64,000 bases of DNA from Sorangium aterium (GTDB taxonomy: Bacteria > Myxococcota_A > Polyangia > Polyangiales > Polyangiaceae), in the NCBI RefSeq assembly GCF_028368935.1, contig NZ_JAQNDK010000001.1:2170001-2234000 (forward strand), read 5' to 3'. Numbering within the stretch: the stretch's first letter is position 1; the number at the start of each line of letters is the position of its first letter. This document shows, in pieces, positions 30,410-39,434 of the stretch. The position numbers and the translations under genes are program-made. Below the pieces are notes generated by a model, which saw nothing but the letters and a program-made list of their open reading frames with translations, was not told where the DNA came from and ran no database searches.

Positions 30410-31468
30410 TCACCAGCTGCCGGAGAAGATCACGCCCCCGCCATGCGCCGCCGCGAGCGGCGCCGCGCGCACGGCGCGCTTTCCCGGAACCGGCGCCCAC
30501 AGGAGCGACGAAAGCGCGACCGCACCGACGACGCCGGCGCCGATGAAGCTCCCCCATGCCGCGACCTTCATTGTGTCGCGCGCGTCGCTCATCTCGAGCA
30601 GCACACCGCATGGTTCGGTGTATGCCTTGGACACGCATGCCGCCGCCCCGTTGTGCTGGCGGATCTGAGCGGCCTGCGCCTCCACCTCCTCGCCGCGCAC
30701 CGTCGCTGCCACGACGAAGCTCATGCCCAGTACAACCCCGGCCGACGCGAGCGCGAACCCGCCGATGCGGAACACCGTGCCCGGCGACGGCCCCCCGGGC
30801 GCCGCGGCCGGCGCAGGCGCAACCGGTGCCGCGACCGGCGCCGCGACCGGCGCACTCATAACCGGCGGCGGGGGCTTGGGCTCCAGGTGAAGGCCGACCA
30901 TCGACTCCCGTCCCCGCTGCGCCTCGAACGGATAAACGTCGTCGACATACCCATCGAGCTTGCCGCGCGCCTCGTGCCGCCCCGGATCGAGGTAGACGAA
31001 ATACATGCCCTGTCCGCGGCCGATCCGCCGGCCGTCGATGAACACCTCGGCCTCGGGCCGGCTCACCGCGACGGTCGCGGACGAGATCTCGCGCTCCGCC
31101 TTCTCGAGCCCCGTCCGGAACCGCCGCTGCGCCGCCGGCTGGAGCGTCTCCGGATACAGCAGGGACTCCCGCAGGTGCTCCGCCGCATCCCGGAACCGCC
31201 CCAGCGCGAGCTCCGAAAGCCCGAGCTCCCCCTCGAACTCCGGCCGCGGATCCGCCTTCCACGCCGCGCGATACGACGCCTCCGCGTCCTCCCACCGCCC
31301 CGCGCGCCGCGCCCTCTCGCCCCGCGCAAACGCCTCTTCGGGCTCGGAGCGCGTCGTGGCCGCTCCGGACGGTCCAGCAGAAGGACCTTCCCCGGCGGCC
31401 ACTGCCCCGCGACTCCACACGGCAGATGCGGCGGCCACCGCGAGGAGCAACCGTCCTGTGGACGCCAT
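30410..31468 (-). CDS. TPR- and PEGA-domain membrane protein
   Basis: 352 residues from the ATG at 31468. A signal-like N-terminus (1-25) is followed by two or three TPR helices (~42-115: AFARGERARRAGRWEDAEASYRAAWKADP). Next is a PEGA domain (~130-200) with VAVSRPEAEVFIDGRRIGRG and LDPGRHEARGKLDGY, then an Ala/Pro linker and two transmembrane helices (~235-258 and ~305-328). PEGA modules are extracytoplasmic surface-layer or peptidoglycan-associated beta domains. It is transcribed divergently from the ECF sigma factor gene, an arrangement repeated in myxobacteria, which suggests the sigma factor regulates it (inference). It heads the two Cys-rich lipoprotein genes. Confidence 0.85.
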   Translation of the reverse strand: MASTGRLLLAVAAASAVWSRGAVAAGEGPSAGPSGAATTRSEPEEAFARGERARRAGRWEDAEASYRAAWKADPRPEFEGELGLSELALGRFRDAAEHLRESLLYPETLQPAAQRRFRTGLEKAEREISSATVAVSRPEAEVFIDGRRIGRGQGMYFVYLDPGRHEARGKLDGYVDDVYPFEAQRGRESMVGLHLEPKPPPPVMSAPVAAPVAAPVAPAPAAAPGGPSPGTVFRIGGFALASAGVVLGMSFVVAATVRGEEVEAQAAQIRQHNGAAACVSKAYTEPCGVLLEMSDARDTMKVAAWGSFIGAGVVGAVALSSLLWAPVPGKRAVRAAPLAAAHGGGVIFSGSW

Positions 31469-31701
31469 CTCCGCGGCATACTACGCGGCGAGTCTCGTTT
31501 CGGTCAAGCAACCTTGGTCCGGAGAAAACGACGGAATCGGCTCTACCGTCAGGCAATTCTGGTCGCGCCGCGAGAATGCTCGCCCTGCTGCGCGGCGCGC
31601 CGAGGCGGCCGCGCGCGCTCGAACGCCGCGCGCCTGGCTCGGCTCAGCGGGGCATGTCGATTCTCAAATGTCCAACGCGGCCATTAGGTAACTATGCTGG
31701 C

Positions 31702-32916
31702 ATGAGGAAATCGTCTCGCACGCCGGACACCGCCGCCGATCAACCGCCGCTCACCATCGAGGCGATCATGGCCGAGCACCTGGATCACGTCCGCCGCTAC
31801 GTGGAGCGGCAGGGCTTCCGCGGCGCGGATCGGGACGACCTGGTCCAGGAGATCTTCCTCGGCGCCTCACGGTCGCTGCCCCGGTACGATCCCCGCCTTG
31901 CGAGCGTGCGCACCTGGCTCCTGCGGATCGCGTTCAACCACATCTCCAACGAGCGCAAGCGCGCCCATCGCCGGCACGAGGAGCCCTGGCCGGAGGAGGC
32001 GCTGGACGGGCTCTCCAGCCCAGCGCCTGACTCCGAGACACGGCTCATCGAGGCGCAGCAGCGCGAGCTCCTCGCGGATCTGCTCCTGGAGGTGCCCCCG
32101 GTGCGCCGGGAGATCCTCGTCGCGCATGACCTGGAGGAGGAGGCGGTCCAGGAAATCGCCGAGGAGCGCGCGATGCCGCGCAACACCGCATGGAATCACC
32201 TGCGGCTCGCGCGGCAGAGCCTCGTCGCCGCCGCGCGCCGCTGGCGGGCCCGGAGCCGCGGCGCCCTGATCGCGCCGCTCGCCATCGCCTTTGGCGCGCT
32301 CGAGGCGCGCGCCGCCTCGCGGCCTCTCCACGCAGGCCGTTTGCGGCGGCTGCTCGATCGGGCCTGCCGGGCCTTCCGGCGCGCGCCGGCTCGCGGCGAG
32401 GCCGGCCCCGCGGCGAGCTCGTGGCGCAGGCCGCTCCTGGCCAGGAGGGCCGGCCGACGCAGCGTGGCCAGCACCGCAACCGGCGGCGTGGCCGCCGTGG
32501 CGGGCGCGCTCGTCCTGCTGGTCCCCGGCCCGCGCGGCGAGGGCCCGCTGCCGCAAGCTCACGCCGTCGCGCTGCGCTCCCCAGCGGCCGCAGCAGAGCG
32601 CCGCGGCGCCCTGCCCTCAGACCCGGAGCTGCGCCCCGAGGAGCCGCCCGCCGGCGCCGTGAGCGGCGCCCTCGAGGCGCTGCGCCCCGACGCGACGCCT
32701 CCGCGCGCTCCGCACAGCCTTCCTCGACGCGACGCCGCCGTCTCGATGCCGGAGGACCGGTTGATGCGGCAGGCCTTCGCGGCGCTCACCTCGGGTGAAT
32801 ACGGCGCTGTTCGGCTCCTGCTCGAGCAACACCGCCGCGACTTCCCGAAGGGCTCCTACGCCGGAGATCGCGAGGTGCTCCTGCAGCGGCTACGCGCGGC
32901 GGCGCGCCGCGACTGA
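31702..32916 (+). CDS. ECF sigma factor fused to a membrane-spanning tail
   Basis: 404 residues from the ATG at 31702. Residues ~20-100 are sigma region 2 (DDLVQEIFLGASRSLPRYDP, VRTWLLRIAFNHISNERKR). Residues ~130-180 are region 4 (ILVAHDLEEEAVQEIAEERAMPRNTAWNHLRLAR). Beyond these comes a basic region, a hydrophobic helix (~260-278: GGVAAVAGALVLLVPG), an Ala/Pro-rich stretch, and a C-terminal module (~350-404) with LMRQAFAALTSGEYGAVRLL and HRRDFPKGSYAGDREVL, a repeat usually seen in separate anti-sigma- or FecR-like partners. The fusion may tether the sigma factor to the membrane until released (inference). The ribosome-binding site is weak. Confidence 0.85.
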   Translation: MRKSSRTPDTAADQPPLTIEAIMAEHLDHVRRYVERQGFRGADRDDLVQEIFLGASRSLPRYDPRLASVRTWLLRIAFNHISNERKRAHRRHEEPWPEEALDGLSSPAPDSETRLIEAQQRELLADLLLEVPPVRREILVAHDLEEEAVQEIAEERAMPRNTAWNHLRLARQSLVAAARRWRARSRGALIAPLAIAFGALEARAASRPLHAGRLRRLLDRACRAFRRAPARGEAGPAASSWRRPLLARRAGRRSVASTATGGVAAVAGALVLLVPGPRGEGPLPQAHAVALRSPAAAAERRGALPSDPELRPEEPPAGAVSGALEALRPDATPPRAPHSLPRRDAAVSMPEDRLMRQAFAALTSGEYGAVRLLLEQHRRDFPKGSYAGDREVLLQRLRAAARRD

Positions 32917-33056
32917 AACGGGACTGCGGCCAGGTCAGTCAGCCCAGCTGAGCGTCCGATTCGTGCCATTCCATGCCGATGAGGCCATGAGCCATTGCCA
33001 TGGCCCGAGGAGCTCTGCCAACATCAGCGCGTTTTGCTCAACCCAAGGAGGCGCCT

Positions 33057-33791
33057 ATGGCAGACCCCTACATCGATCCTTTCGAGACGAAGATTTACGG
33101 GAAGTTCGCGCGCGAGCAGATGGCCGCGGTCCTGATGGGCAAGGTCGCTGCCCTCGACGGCATGGTCGAGTTCGCGATGGGCAAGCAGCTCCTCGCCGAT
33201 CAGGCGATGTCCGACGTCCTCGACCGCCAGCCCAAGCCGGCGCCGGAGCTCGACACCGCCGAGGTGCTCGACGAGGCGCGCGACGTCATCGTGCGGTTCG
33301 CCTCCTACCTCGACTCGCTCAAGGGGAGGCCGGTCGATGCCCGGCTGTTCTTCCGCGGCGAGGCGCCGAGCGTCCTTGCGCGCCGGCGGCTCACGAAGCT
33401 CACCGCCGCGGTCGGGCACATCGCGGACGAGCTCGAGAGACAGCGCGACAAGGTCCGCGGCGCGGACATGTGGCTGGCCGAGCTCCGGGAGGCGCACGAG
33501 AAGCTCGGGATCATCGAGCGGCAGCAGCGCGCCACGCGCGTCGAGCGGCTCGAGCTCGGCCCCGAGGTGTCGACCGCGCGCGAGGCCTGGCTGGGTGTCT
33601 ACAACGCGAACAAGAGCCTCGTGCGCGGGCTGCTCGCCCACCTCGGCAAGCCCGAGCTCCTGCCGCTCATCTTCGACGACCTGGCCGAGATCCACCGCGC
33701 GTCCGGCGTCAGCGACGCGGTCCCGCCGGGCCAGCCGGCCGCGCCTCCGGCGCCGGCCGCCGCCCAGCCGGGGCCCTCGCCGGAGGCGTGA
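33057..33791 (+). CDS. Hypothetical helical protein
   Basis: 244 residues from the ATG at 33057, which follows a perfect AAGGAGG at the right distance; an earlier in-frame ATG lacks one. Almost wholly alpha-helical by composition, with long charged segments (LTKLTAAVGHIADELERQRDKVRGADMWLAELREAHEKL) likely to form a coiled coil, ending in a Pro/Ala-rich tail. No Cys, signal or membrane segment, so cytoplasmic. I do not recognise the family. A strong hairpin and then 42-bp repeats follow the stop. Confidence 0.7.
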   Translation: MADPYIDPFETKIYGKFAREQMAAVLMGKVAALDGMVEFAMGKQLLADQAMSDVLDRQPKPAPELDTAEVLDEARDVIVRFASYLDSLKGRPVDARLFFRGEAPSVLARRRLTKLTAAVGHIADELERQRDKVRGADMWLAELREAHEKLGIIERQQRATRVERLELGPEVSTAREAWLGVYNANKSLVRGLLAHLGKPELLPLIFDDLAEIHRASGVSDAVPPGQPAAPPAPAAAQPGPSPEA

Positions 33792-33798
33792 GCCGACG

Positions 33799-33835
33799 GC
33801 CCGCTGCAACGCTCGATGCAAGCGTTGCAGCGGGC
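33799..33835 (+). terminator. 15-bp perfect hairpin after the hypothetical gene
   Basis: 33799-33813 (GCCCGCTGCAACGCT) is fully complementary to 33821-33835 around a 7-base loop. It begins 8 bases after the stop codon. No T-run follows, but position and strength fit a transcript 3' end. Confidence 0.6.
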
Positions 33836-33857
33836 GACTCGGTCGCCGAGTTGGCCC

Positions 33858-34002
33858 TCTCAAGGCTCGAGACGGCCGACTCGGCGGCCCAGCGGGTCGT
33901 TTCAAGCCTTGAGACGGCCGACCGGGCGGCCCAGTGGGCCGTTTCAGGCCTTGAGATCGCCAACTCGGCGACCGAGTCGGGCATTTCAAGCCTTGAAGCG
34001 GG
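33858..34002. repeat. Degenerate 42-bp tandem repeat
   Basis: Three full units and one partial, each beginning TYTCAAGSCTYGAG and 42 bases long: about 33859, 33901 (TTTCAAGCCTTGAG), 33943 (TTTCAGGCCTTGAG) and 33984 (TTTCAAGCCTTGAA). Units diverge inside but keep CGGCC/CTCGGCG blocks. The core CTCAAGGC/GCCTTGAG is partly palindromic. 42 bases is four helical turns. One frame reads as 14-residue blocks (SSLETADRAAQWAV), but there is no start signal. Confidence 0.7.
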
Positions 34003-34140
34003 TGACTGTGCGCCAGGGAAGGCGATCTCACCGCAGAAGAGGGCTCACCGCCGCGCCGGCGGCGCGCGAGGCCGAGCCCTGACGGCCTCTGCGCTTCCGG
34101 GACTCTCCGGGACCGCTACGTGCCGGTACGACCGGTCTCG

Positions 34141-35647
34141 TCAGTAGACCTCGACCGCGGCGTAGATGTCGCTCCGGCCGCGTAACACGACGATTGCCCC
34201 CTGGCTGTTGGGCAGCCCCGCGACGCCCGGCGCCGAGCCGCTCGCCGCGATCAGCCGGGCATCCGCGGCCGAGACGACGCCTGATGGGTACACCATGCGG
34301 TCGAGCTGGATGCTCTCGTCGTTCAGCTGGCTGACGACGTACACATTGCCGACCGGATCGGCGTCGATCGCGCGGACGGGGTCAGGACCGTTGGCGGGAA
34401 GCCCTTTCACCTGGGTCGATGTCCCGGGCGCGGAGAGGGGGATGATGTCGATGTCCGTGCCGCCGAAGGTGCCGGTCGTGTAAAGGAGCCCGTTCGCGCT
34501 CACCCAGTCCGAGTAGAATGCTTGCCCTGGGGGGTTGGCCTCGGGGCCGAAGGTGACGCCGCCGTCCGTGCTCGTGCGGATGTGGAAAGCAGGGTCGTCC
34601 GACGACGAGATCACGGCGCCGCTGATCTTGTCGACGATCACCTCGTGGAAAGCGCTCGACTGCGCGAGGGTCGTGGAGGCCCACGCGCCGGAGTCGCCGC
34701 GCTGGTCGTTGCGCAGGATCTGGAGCTGCCCGGCGGCCGGGACGACCGAGATGTAGACGCGCTGTCCGAGCGAGTCGATGCTCACCTCCGCGTCGATGAT
34801 GGGCTCCACGAGCTCCTGTACGGCCTCCCAGCTCGCGCCGCCGTCCGTCGAGCGCGTGAAGCTGAGCTTGCCGGGGCCGCGGGTCGCCGCGACGTACGCG
34901 GTATTGCCGGCGCCGCCTTCGATCGCCGCCTCGAACACGCCGGTGAGGCCGGTCGAGATCGGCGCGCTCCAGGTCTGGCCGAAATCCCGGCTCACGACCG
35001 CAAAGGCCTCGCCCCCGCAGAGCATCACGACGTAGACGTTGCCGAACACATCGCTGGAGATCTTGCGCCCTGTGTTCGAGGATTCACTGTTCGGGCACGA
35101 GAGGGCGCCGTTGATCTTCTGGGCGGGCACGCTCGTGATGGCAAGCCACTGGCAGTTGTGACAGCTGTCGGCCGGATCGGTGTCGTCACCATCGTCACAT
35201 TGCTCCGTGGGGTAGTCGGTCAAGCCGTCCCCACAGACCTCCGGGCCCTTGCAGTCTGCGCGACAACCGTCGCCGGCGGTCTGGTTTCCATCGTCGCAGA
35301 CCTCATCAGGCGCCTCGACGAAGCCGTTGCCGCAGCCGGGCAGGACGCACGTCACGCCGTCGCCGACATATCCCTCGTTGCAGGCGCAGGTGAACGAGCC
35401 CGGCGTGTTGGTGCACGCGGCGTTCGCGTCGCAGTCTCGCGGAGCCGGTCCTGTGACAGAGCGGGACCGTCCCATTGACGTCGACGTAGTCGCACTGCTC
35501 GGGGGTGAGCGCACCATGGGCCTCGCCCGCGGCCTCGTCGTCGCCGTCGGCCGCGGAGGGGCCGGCGCTGGAGCAGTTCGCGACCGACAGCGCGGAGAAC
35601 GCCGGGATCGCCAGATAGCCGAGAAGAGAGCTCTTGAGATAGCGCAT
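34141..35647 (-). pseudogene. EGF/BNR-repeat lipoprotein gene broken by internal deletion and frameshift
   Basis: The ATG at 35647 opens a lipoprotein start ([20 protein letters not shown], lipobox VANC) nearly identical to the two genes at 39435-44231, and continues to CHRTGSA. At 35436/35437 the sequence jumps straight to [10 protein letters not shown] of the EGF repeat, skipping ~80 codons present in the paralogues. One leftover base shifts the frame, and the first frame ends at 35306. The rest of the protein lies in another frame: EGF, two CGNG-type Cys repeats (DUF4215-like), then a beta-propeller with Asp-box motifs ([24 protein letters not shown]) as in sialidase/BNR repeats. Unless a frameshift rescues it, it is not translated as one protein. 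Confidence 0.75.
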
Positions 35648-36240
35648 GGTGTGTCCCCCTGTTCGTGTTCAAGCCGGAGCGCGATGCCGAGCCTGCGCCG
35701 GCGGAAGAAACCTCGGTGCATCCAGGTCGACAGCTCAGGATCGATGCCTGTGCGAATACGCTGCTCGCGGAGATGATGTCGAGGCAGGCCCCTGCGCGTC
35801 TCTCGACGCGCCGTCGCGCGAGCTACCTGCTCCCGCGCTCAAATCGCGCCGAAATCAGGGAACACTGCCCCATCAAGCCCGTTTGCCCGGCGTCGCGCGC
35901 ACCGCGGCGCCGGGCACGAGCGGCCCCTGCCGCCAGTCGCGCTCCGCCGCTCCCCTCGCCCGAATCCCTCAGCTGCGAAGCGCGCCCCGACCATCCTGAA
36001 CGAATACGGACGCTCTGCCGCGACCGATAACAGAGCGCTGGTCTGCATATGAATGACCGGGTGAGCCATGTAAATCAGAAAATGCGCTCGCCCCATAGTT
36101 TGCCATTTTCTGGACTATTGCCGCCCGAGCACGGCTCAGGCGTCCTGCAAGCGCTCGATCTCAAGGCAAGTGCAGGCCGCCGCGAGGGTGCGCCGCACCA
36201 GCACGAGCGGCCGCGGCCGTGCTACGCCGCCGTCCCCTCT
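35648..36240. other. Leader shared with the other EGF lipoprotein genes, plus a small hairpin
   Basis: From 35648 to about 36000 the sequence resembles 41730-41965 and 44232-44575, the upstream regions of the two EGF/FG-GAP lipoprotein genes (common words such as CGAGGCAGGCCCCT, GCGAATACGC, CTCAGCTGC.GAGCGCGCCCC). After 36004 the sequence is AT-richer, with a 9-bp inverted repeat CAGAAAATG (36076-36084) / CATTTTCTG (36104-36112) downstream of the TolB/TPR gene. No gene recognised. Confidence 0.55.
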
Positions 36241-37902
36241 TCAACCGAGCCCTGCGAGCGCGAGCGCCTCCACGAGATCGTCGACAAGGGCCTGGTCCGC
36301 CGTCAGTCGGTTGACAACGGCCCGGGGATCCCGCGAGACCTGGGGCAGGACGGCGGCGAGCTGGCGGCCGGCGACGCGGGCCTCGGCGATGCGGCCGAGG
36401 CGGGCCAGGGCGACGGCGCTGTCGAGCGCGCTCCAGGCGAGGTTGGGGTGGGCGATGGCCCCGGCCTCGACGAGGGCAGCCTCGTAGTCGCCGCGGCGGC
36501 AGGCGTCGAGCGCGAGCGCGTGGTGGACGGCGCCGGGATAGCGCTTCGCCAGGCCCTGATGCTTGCGGAGGATGGCAGTGCCGCGCTCCCAGTCACCGGC
36601 GAGCGCGAGCAGGAAGCCCGTGAACATGAGCGACCCGCCGAGCTTCAGGGCGATCTCGGCCTCGGCCAGCGCCCCCGGTCCATCGCCGGCGTCGAGCAGC
36701 ACGAACGCGAGCACCTGGCGGGCATGGGTCAGCTCCGGCTCGAGCGCCACGGCCCGCCGCGCGTGGTCCGCGGCCCGGCGAGGGTCGTGATCCCTGCCGG
36801 CGGCCGTCCACGAGGAGAGCACATGAAACAACGCGGAATACCCCAGCAGCACCCCGTCATCGGGGTCGCGGTCGAGGAAACGCGCGCAGTGGTCCGCGAG
36901 CTCGGCTTGCAGGCCGCCATCGAAGGTGGCGAGCCACCGGGGGAAGCGCAGGAGCACTTCATACGCCGAGCGCGGAGGGTGGACGGAGCGCTCCTCGGAC
37001 TCGATGGCATGGACCGCGCCGAGGGGCAGCGTGACAAGCGAGGTGGTGATCTCGCGGGCGATCTCGTCCTCGACGGCGAACAGACGGCCATCGACGTCGA
37101 AGCGGTCGAACTTCTCGCCCCACACCTGGATCCCATGCGCGGTGTCGTGAAGCTTGACCGTCACGCGGAGCGCGCCGGGGATGAGGCGCACGCTCCCCTC
37201 GACCACGTAGCGCGCGCCCCGCGCCTCGGCCTCGTCCAGGGTGGCGGCGCGCGAGAGCACGCGCACGCGCGGGGCGCGAACGAAGAGGTCGCCGAGCCGG
37301 TCGGTCAGGCCGTGGGCGACGGCGCGGCTCCGCGCGCCGGTCGAGCCCGACACCGGCGGCTCGCTCTCCGGCGCGTTCGCGTTCAAGGAGGCGGAGACGG
37401 CGATGATCGAGGTGAAGGGGAGGATCGCGACGACGGGCCCTCCGGCGCTGTCCGGGACACAGCCCGATCGGGGGGACAGCGGACCCGACCCATCAGCGGG
37501 CTGCGAGTCCATCGGGGGGCGCGGGGAGGCGCCGGACGGGGCGGGGTCGGCCGCGGCCGGCCCCGTGGCGAAGACGGGGGCATAGCGGCCGCGCGGCAGC
37601 TCGATGCGCACCAGGGCGGCGGGGCTCGCGGCGTAGTAGCGCTCGAGGGCGCGCCGGAGCTTGCTCATCTCGACGCGTACGATCGAGTCCTCGACGGAGT
37701 CGAAGCCCTCGGGCCGATCGAAGACGCGGGTGGCGAGGAGAGGTGCGCGCAGATCGGCGCCGCGCCCCGCGAGGGCCTCGCCGACAAGGAAACGGAGCAG
37801 CCGGATCTGCCGCGCCGACCCACCGAACACCGGACTCGCCACCACCTGCTCCAGCTCGGCCGCGACGGCAGCGTGCTGGGCGCTCTGCGGAGAACGCTTC
37901 AT
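36241..37902 (-). CDS. Winged-helix/TolB-like/TPR regulatory protein
   Basis: 553 residues from the ATG at 37902; an ATG four codons earlier is also possible because the GGTGAGG site fits neither perfectly. Residues ~10-90 are a winged-helix-like domain common in adenylate-cyclase-like and TPR regulators (SARQIRLLRFLVGEALAG, FDSVEDSIVRVEMSKLRRALERYY, LPRGRYAPVF). Then a TolB-N-type domain (VAILPFTSI, RVRVLSRAAT, ARYVVEGSVRL, TVKLHDTAHGIQVWGEKFD) and TPR helices to the end. It probably binds DNA and senses an unknown partner through TPRs. It faces away from the small secreted protein gene at 38287, with a 384-base shared upstream region. Confidence 0.82.
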   Translation of the reverse strand: MKRSPQSAQHAAVAAELEQVVASPVFGGSARQIRLLRFLVGEALAGRGADLRAPLLATRVFDRPEGFDSVEDSIVRVEMSKLRRALERYYAASPAALVRIELPRGRYAPVFATGPAAADPAPSGASPRPPMDSQPADGSGPLSPRSGCVPDSAGGPVVAILPFTSIIAVSASLNANAPESEPPVSGSTGARSRAVAHGLTDRLGDLFVRAPRVRVLSRAATLDEAEARGARYVVEGSVRLIPGALRVTVKLHDTAHGIQVWGEKFDRFDVDGRLFAVEDEIAREITTSLVTLPLGAVHAIESEERSVHPPRSAYEVLLRFPRWLATFDGGLQAELADHCARFLDRDPDDGVLLGYSALFHVLSSWTAAGRDHDPRRAADHARRAVALEPELTHARQVLAFVLLDAGDGPGALAEAEIALKLGGSLMFTGFLLALAGDWERGTAILRKHQGLAKRYPGAVHHALALDACRRGDYEAALVEAGAIAHPNLAWSALDSAVALARLGRIAEARVAGRQLAAVLPQVSRDPRAVVNRLTADQALVDDLVEALALAGLG

Positions 37903-38286
37903 TCGTCTGCACATCCTCACCCGTGGCCCTCGTGGACGCAACAGCGTGAATCGGACCGAGCTCCCACCCGGCTGGCCTCGCCCACGCTCCGTGCGCCCGG
38001 CGGTGACGCGCTCCCATGGGAGGCGCGCGAGGCGATGGCCGAGGTGCGCGAGGCGGCCGCCGCGACGCTCGGGGCAACGGCCCGGCTCTGGCCCTCTGGG
38101 GCGCCTCTCCAATCGCGGTCTTCGATGCCGCACTCCGCGAGACACAAGCCGGGCCTCCCCCTCCCCCTCGCAGCTCGGCCAGGCCCTGATCCCGAGATCC
38201 CGGGGTCCGTGTTCCTTCACTGCCCATCGACAGCCGATGCACGGACATGATTGAATGAACATTTCAATACAAAGGAGCTTTCAGCG
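37903..38286. other. Divergent promoter region of the TolB/TPR regulator and a small secreted protein
   Basis: 384 bases. AAAGGAG at about 38272-38278 serves the plus-strand gene. The AT-rich segment 38240-38285 probably holds its promoter. The regulator may act here, given the divergent arrangement (inference). No gene recognised. Confidence 0.45.
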
Positions 38287-38793
38287 ATGCGTATCTCTCG
38301 AATCCATCTTGCAGCCACGGCGCTCGCCGCAGCGACCGGAGGGCTCTTCGCCGGCGCCGGGGGCGCTCTCGCGGAGGGCACGGACTTCGCCGGGACCTAC
38401 GTGGCGAGCCTCCCGGATCGCGCGGAGATCATGCACCTTCACCGGGACGGCACGGCCGGGATGACCCTCTCGGATCAGGTCACGTTCGGCGCCGGCGGGT
38501 TCACGTTCAGCGACAGCCTGGGCTCCTGGAGGCGCTCGGGGAACCATACGATCTCCATGCGCATGCTCAACCTCAACTTCGATCTGACCGGCGCAGCGCC
38601 CGCGTTCTCCGGGATCGCCGTCGTCGACTACGTCCTGGTGTTCGCTCCTGACAAGGAGACGTTCACGGCGAGCTGCCAGGGCAAGATCTTCGCCACGGGC
38701 GTCGACCCGCTCGATCCCGCCGCCACGCCGACCACGGCGTTCGATTGCGCGTACCTGAATGGGCATCTCTACCATCGGTCGTCCGCGCCCTAG
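38287..38793 (+). CDS. Small secreted protein (lipocalin-like size)
   Basis: 168 residues from the ATG at 38287 with AAAGGAG upstream. Signal peptide of ~29 residues cut after ALA. The mature part is beta-rich: FAGTYVASLPDRAEIMHLHRDGTAGMTLSDQ, then GSWRRSGNHTISMRMLNLNFD. The GTY start and the GSW-x-(K/R) block are shared with the protein encoded at 38942, so the two are distant paralogues. Two Cys near the C-terminus could pair. Periplasmic or secreted; function unknown. Confidence 0.75.
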   Translation: MRISRIHLAATALAAATGGLFAGAGGALAEGTDFAGTYVASLPDRAEIMHLHRDGTAGMTLSDQVTFGAGGFTFSDSLGSWRRSGNHTISMRMLNLNFDLTGAAPAFSGIAVVDYVLVFAPDKETFTASCQGKIFATGVDPLDPAATPTTAFDCAYLNGHLYHRSSAP

Positions 38794-38941
38794 CTCTCCG
38801 CACCGAAAGAGCTTCCGGCGGCGTCGCTGCCGTGAGATAAGAGAGAGTTTCTCCACGCTCGTTTAACGGACCTGTCGCGGCGCCCTGGCGCGAGGACGCG
38901 CCGAGAGCACGCGCACCGATCCGTGGAAAGGATCGAAACGT

Positions 38942-39427
38942 ATGCGAAAAAAGCTTCTATTTGCTCTCTCGTTGCTCCCGCTCGCGGCCCTCGGGCTCAC
39001 GCTCCGGCCGGCGGCGACGCTGGCCGGCGGCTTCCCTTCCAGATGCGCCGGGACCTACCTGATCTCGGAAGGGGGCGGCGCCAGGGATTTCTGGACGTTC
39101 GCGGCCGACGGGTCCTTCTTCGGGACCACCTCGACACAGCCCCTCTACAACTTCTCCAACCAGCAGGGGAGCTGGGAGAAGGTCGGCCACAACGGCGCTC
39201 GAGGCGCCCTGTTCGCCTTCGTCTACGACGAGGACAACACCCTGATGACGACGGCCCGGATCGACATCGTCCTCGACACGGTCGGCCAGAGCTGCGACGA
39301 GATCGCCGGCTCCCTCGTCGTGCGCACCTTCGAGGACGGGGAAGATCCGCTCGACCCTTCGACCGACACCGGCGATCCCATCGCCTCCGACACCTTCACC
39401 GGCCGCCGCGCGAAGGCGAGCCCATAA
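38942..39427 (+). CDS. Small secreted protein, paralogue of the preceding gene
   Basis: 161 residues from the ATG at 38942 (GAAAGGA upstream). Signal peptide cut near TLAGG. Mature part CAGTYLISEGGGARDFWTFAADGSFFGTTS then GSWEKVGHNGARGALFAFVYDEDNT: the same GTY...DG...GSW order as the gene at 38287. Two Cys (start of the mature protein and ~120) may form a disulfide. Ends seven bases before the convergent EGF lipoprotein gene. Function unknown. Confidence 0.75.
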   Translation: MRKKLLFALSLLPLAALGLTLRPAATLAGGFPSRCAGTYLISEGGGARDFWTFAADGSFFGTTSTQPLYNFSNQQGSWEKVGHNGARGALFAFVYDEDNTLMTTARIDIVLDTVGQSCDEIAGSLVVRTFEDGEDPLDPSTDTGDPIASDTFTGRRAKASP

Positions 39428-39434
39428 AGGCGGG

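Larger units (their letters stand above)
33792..34140. other. Intergenic hairpin plus 42-bp repeats
   Basis: 349 bases holding the hairpin at 33799-33835 and a degenerate 42-bp tandem repeat (about 33858-34000), both listed separately. The remainder up to 34140 shows nothing recognisable. Confidence 0.6.

Noticed and set aside
33836-34147. Coding continuation of 14-residue repeats (SSLETADRAAQ-type) on the plus strand
   Set aside because: No start or ribosome-binding site after the upstream stop, and the frame is also open opposite; treated as non-coding repeat.
36049-38250. 733-codon plus-strand frame
   Set aside because: Antisense to the TolB/TPR regulator, which shows clear domain motifs.
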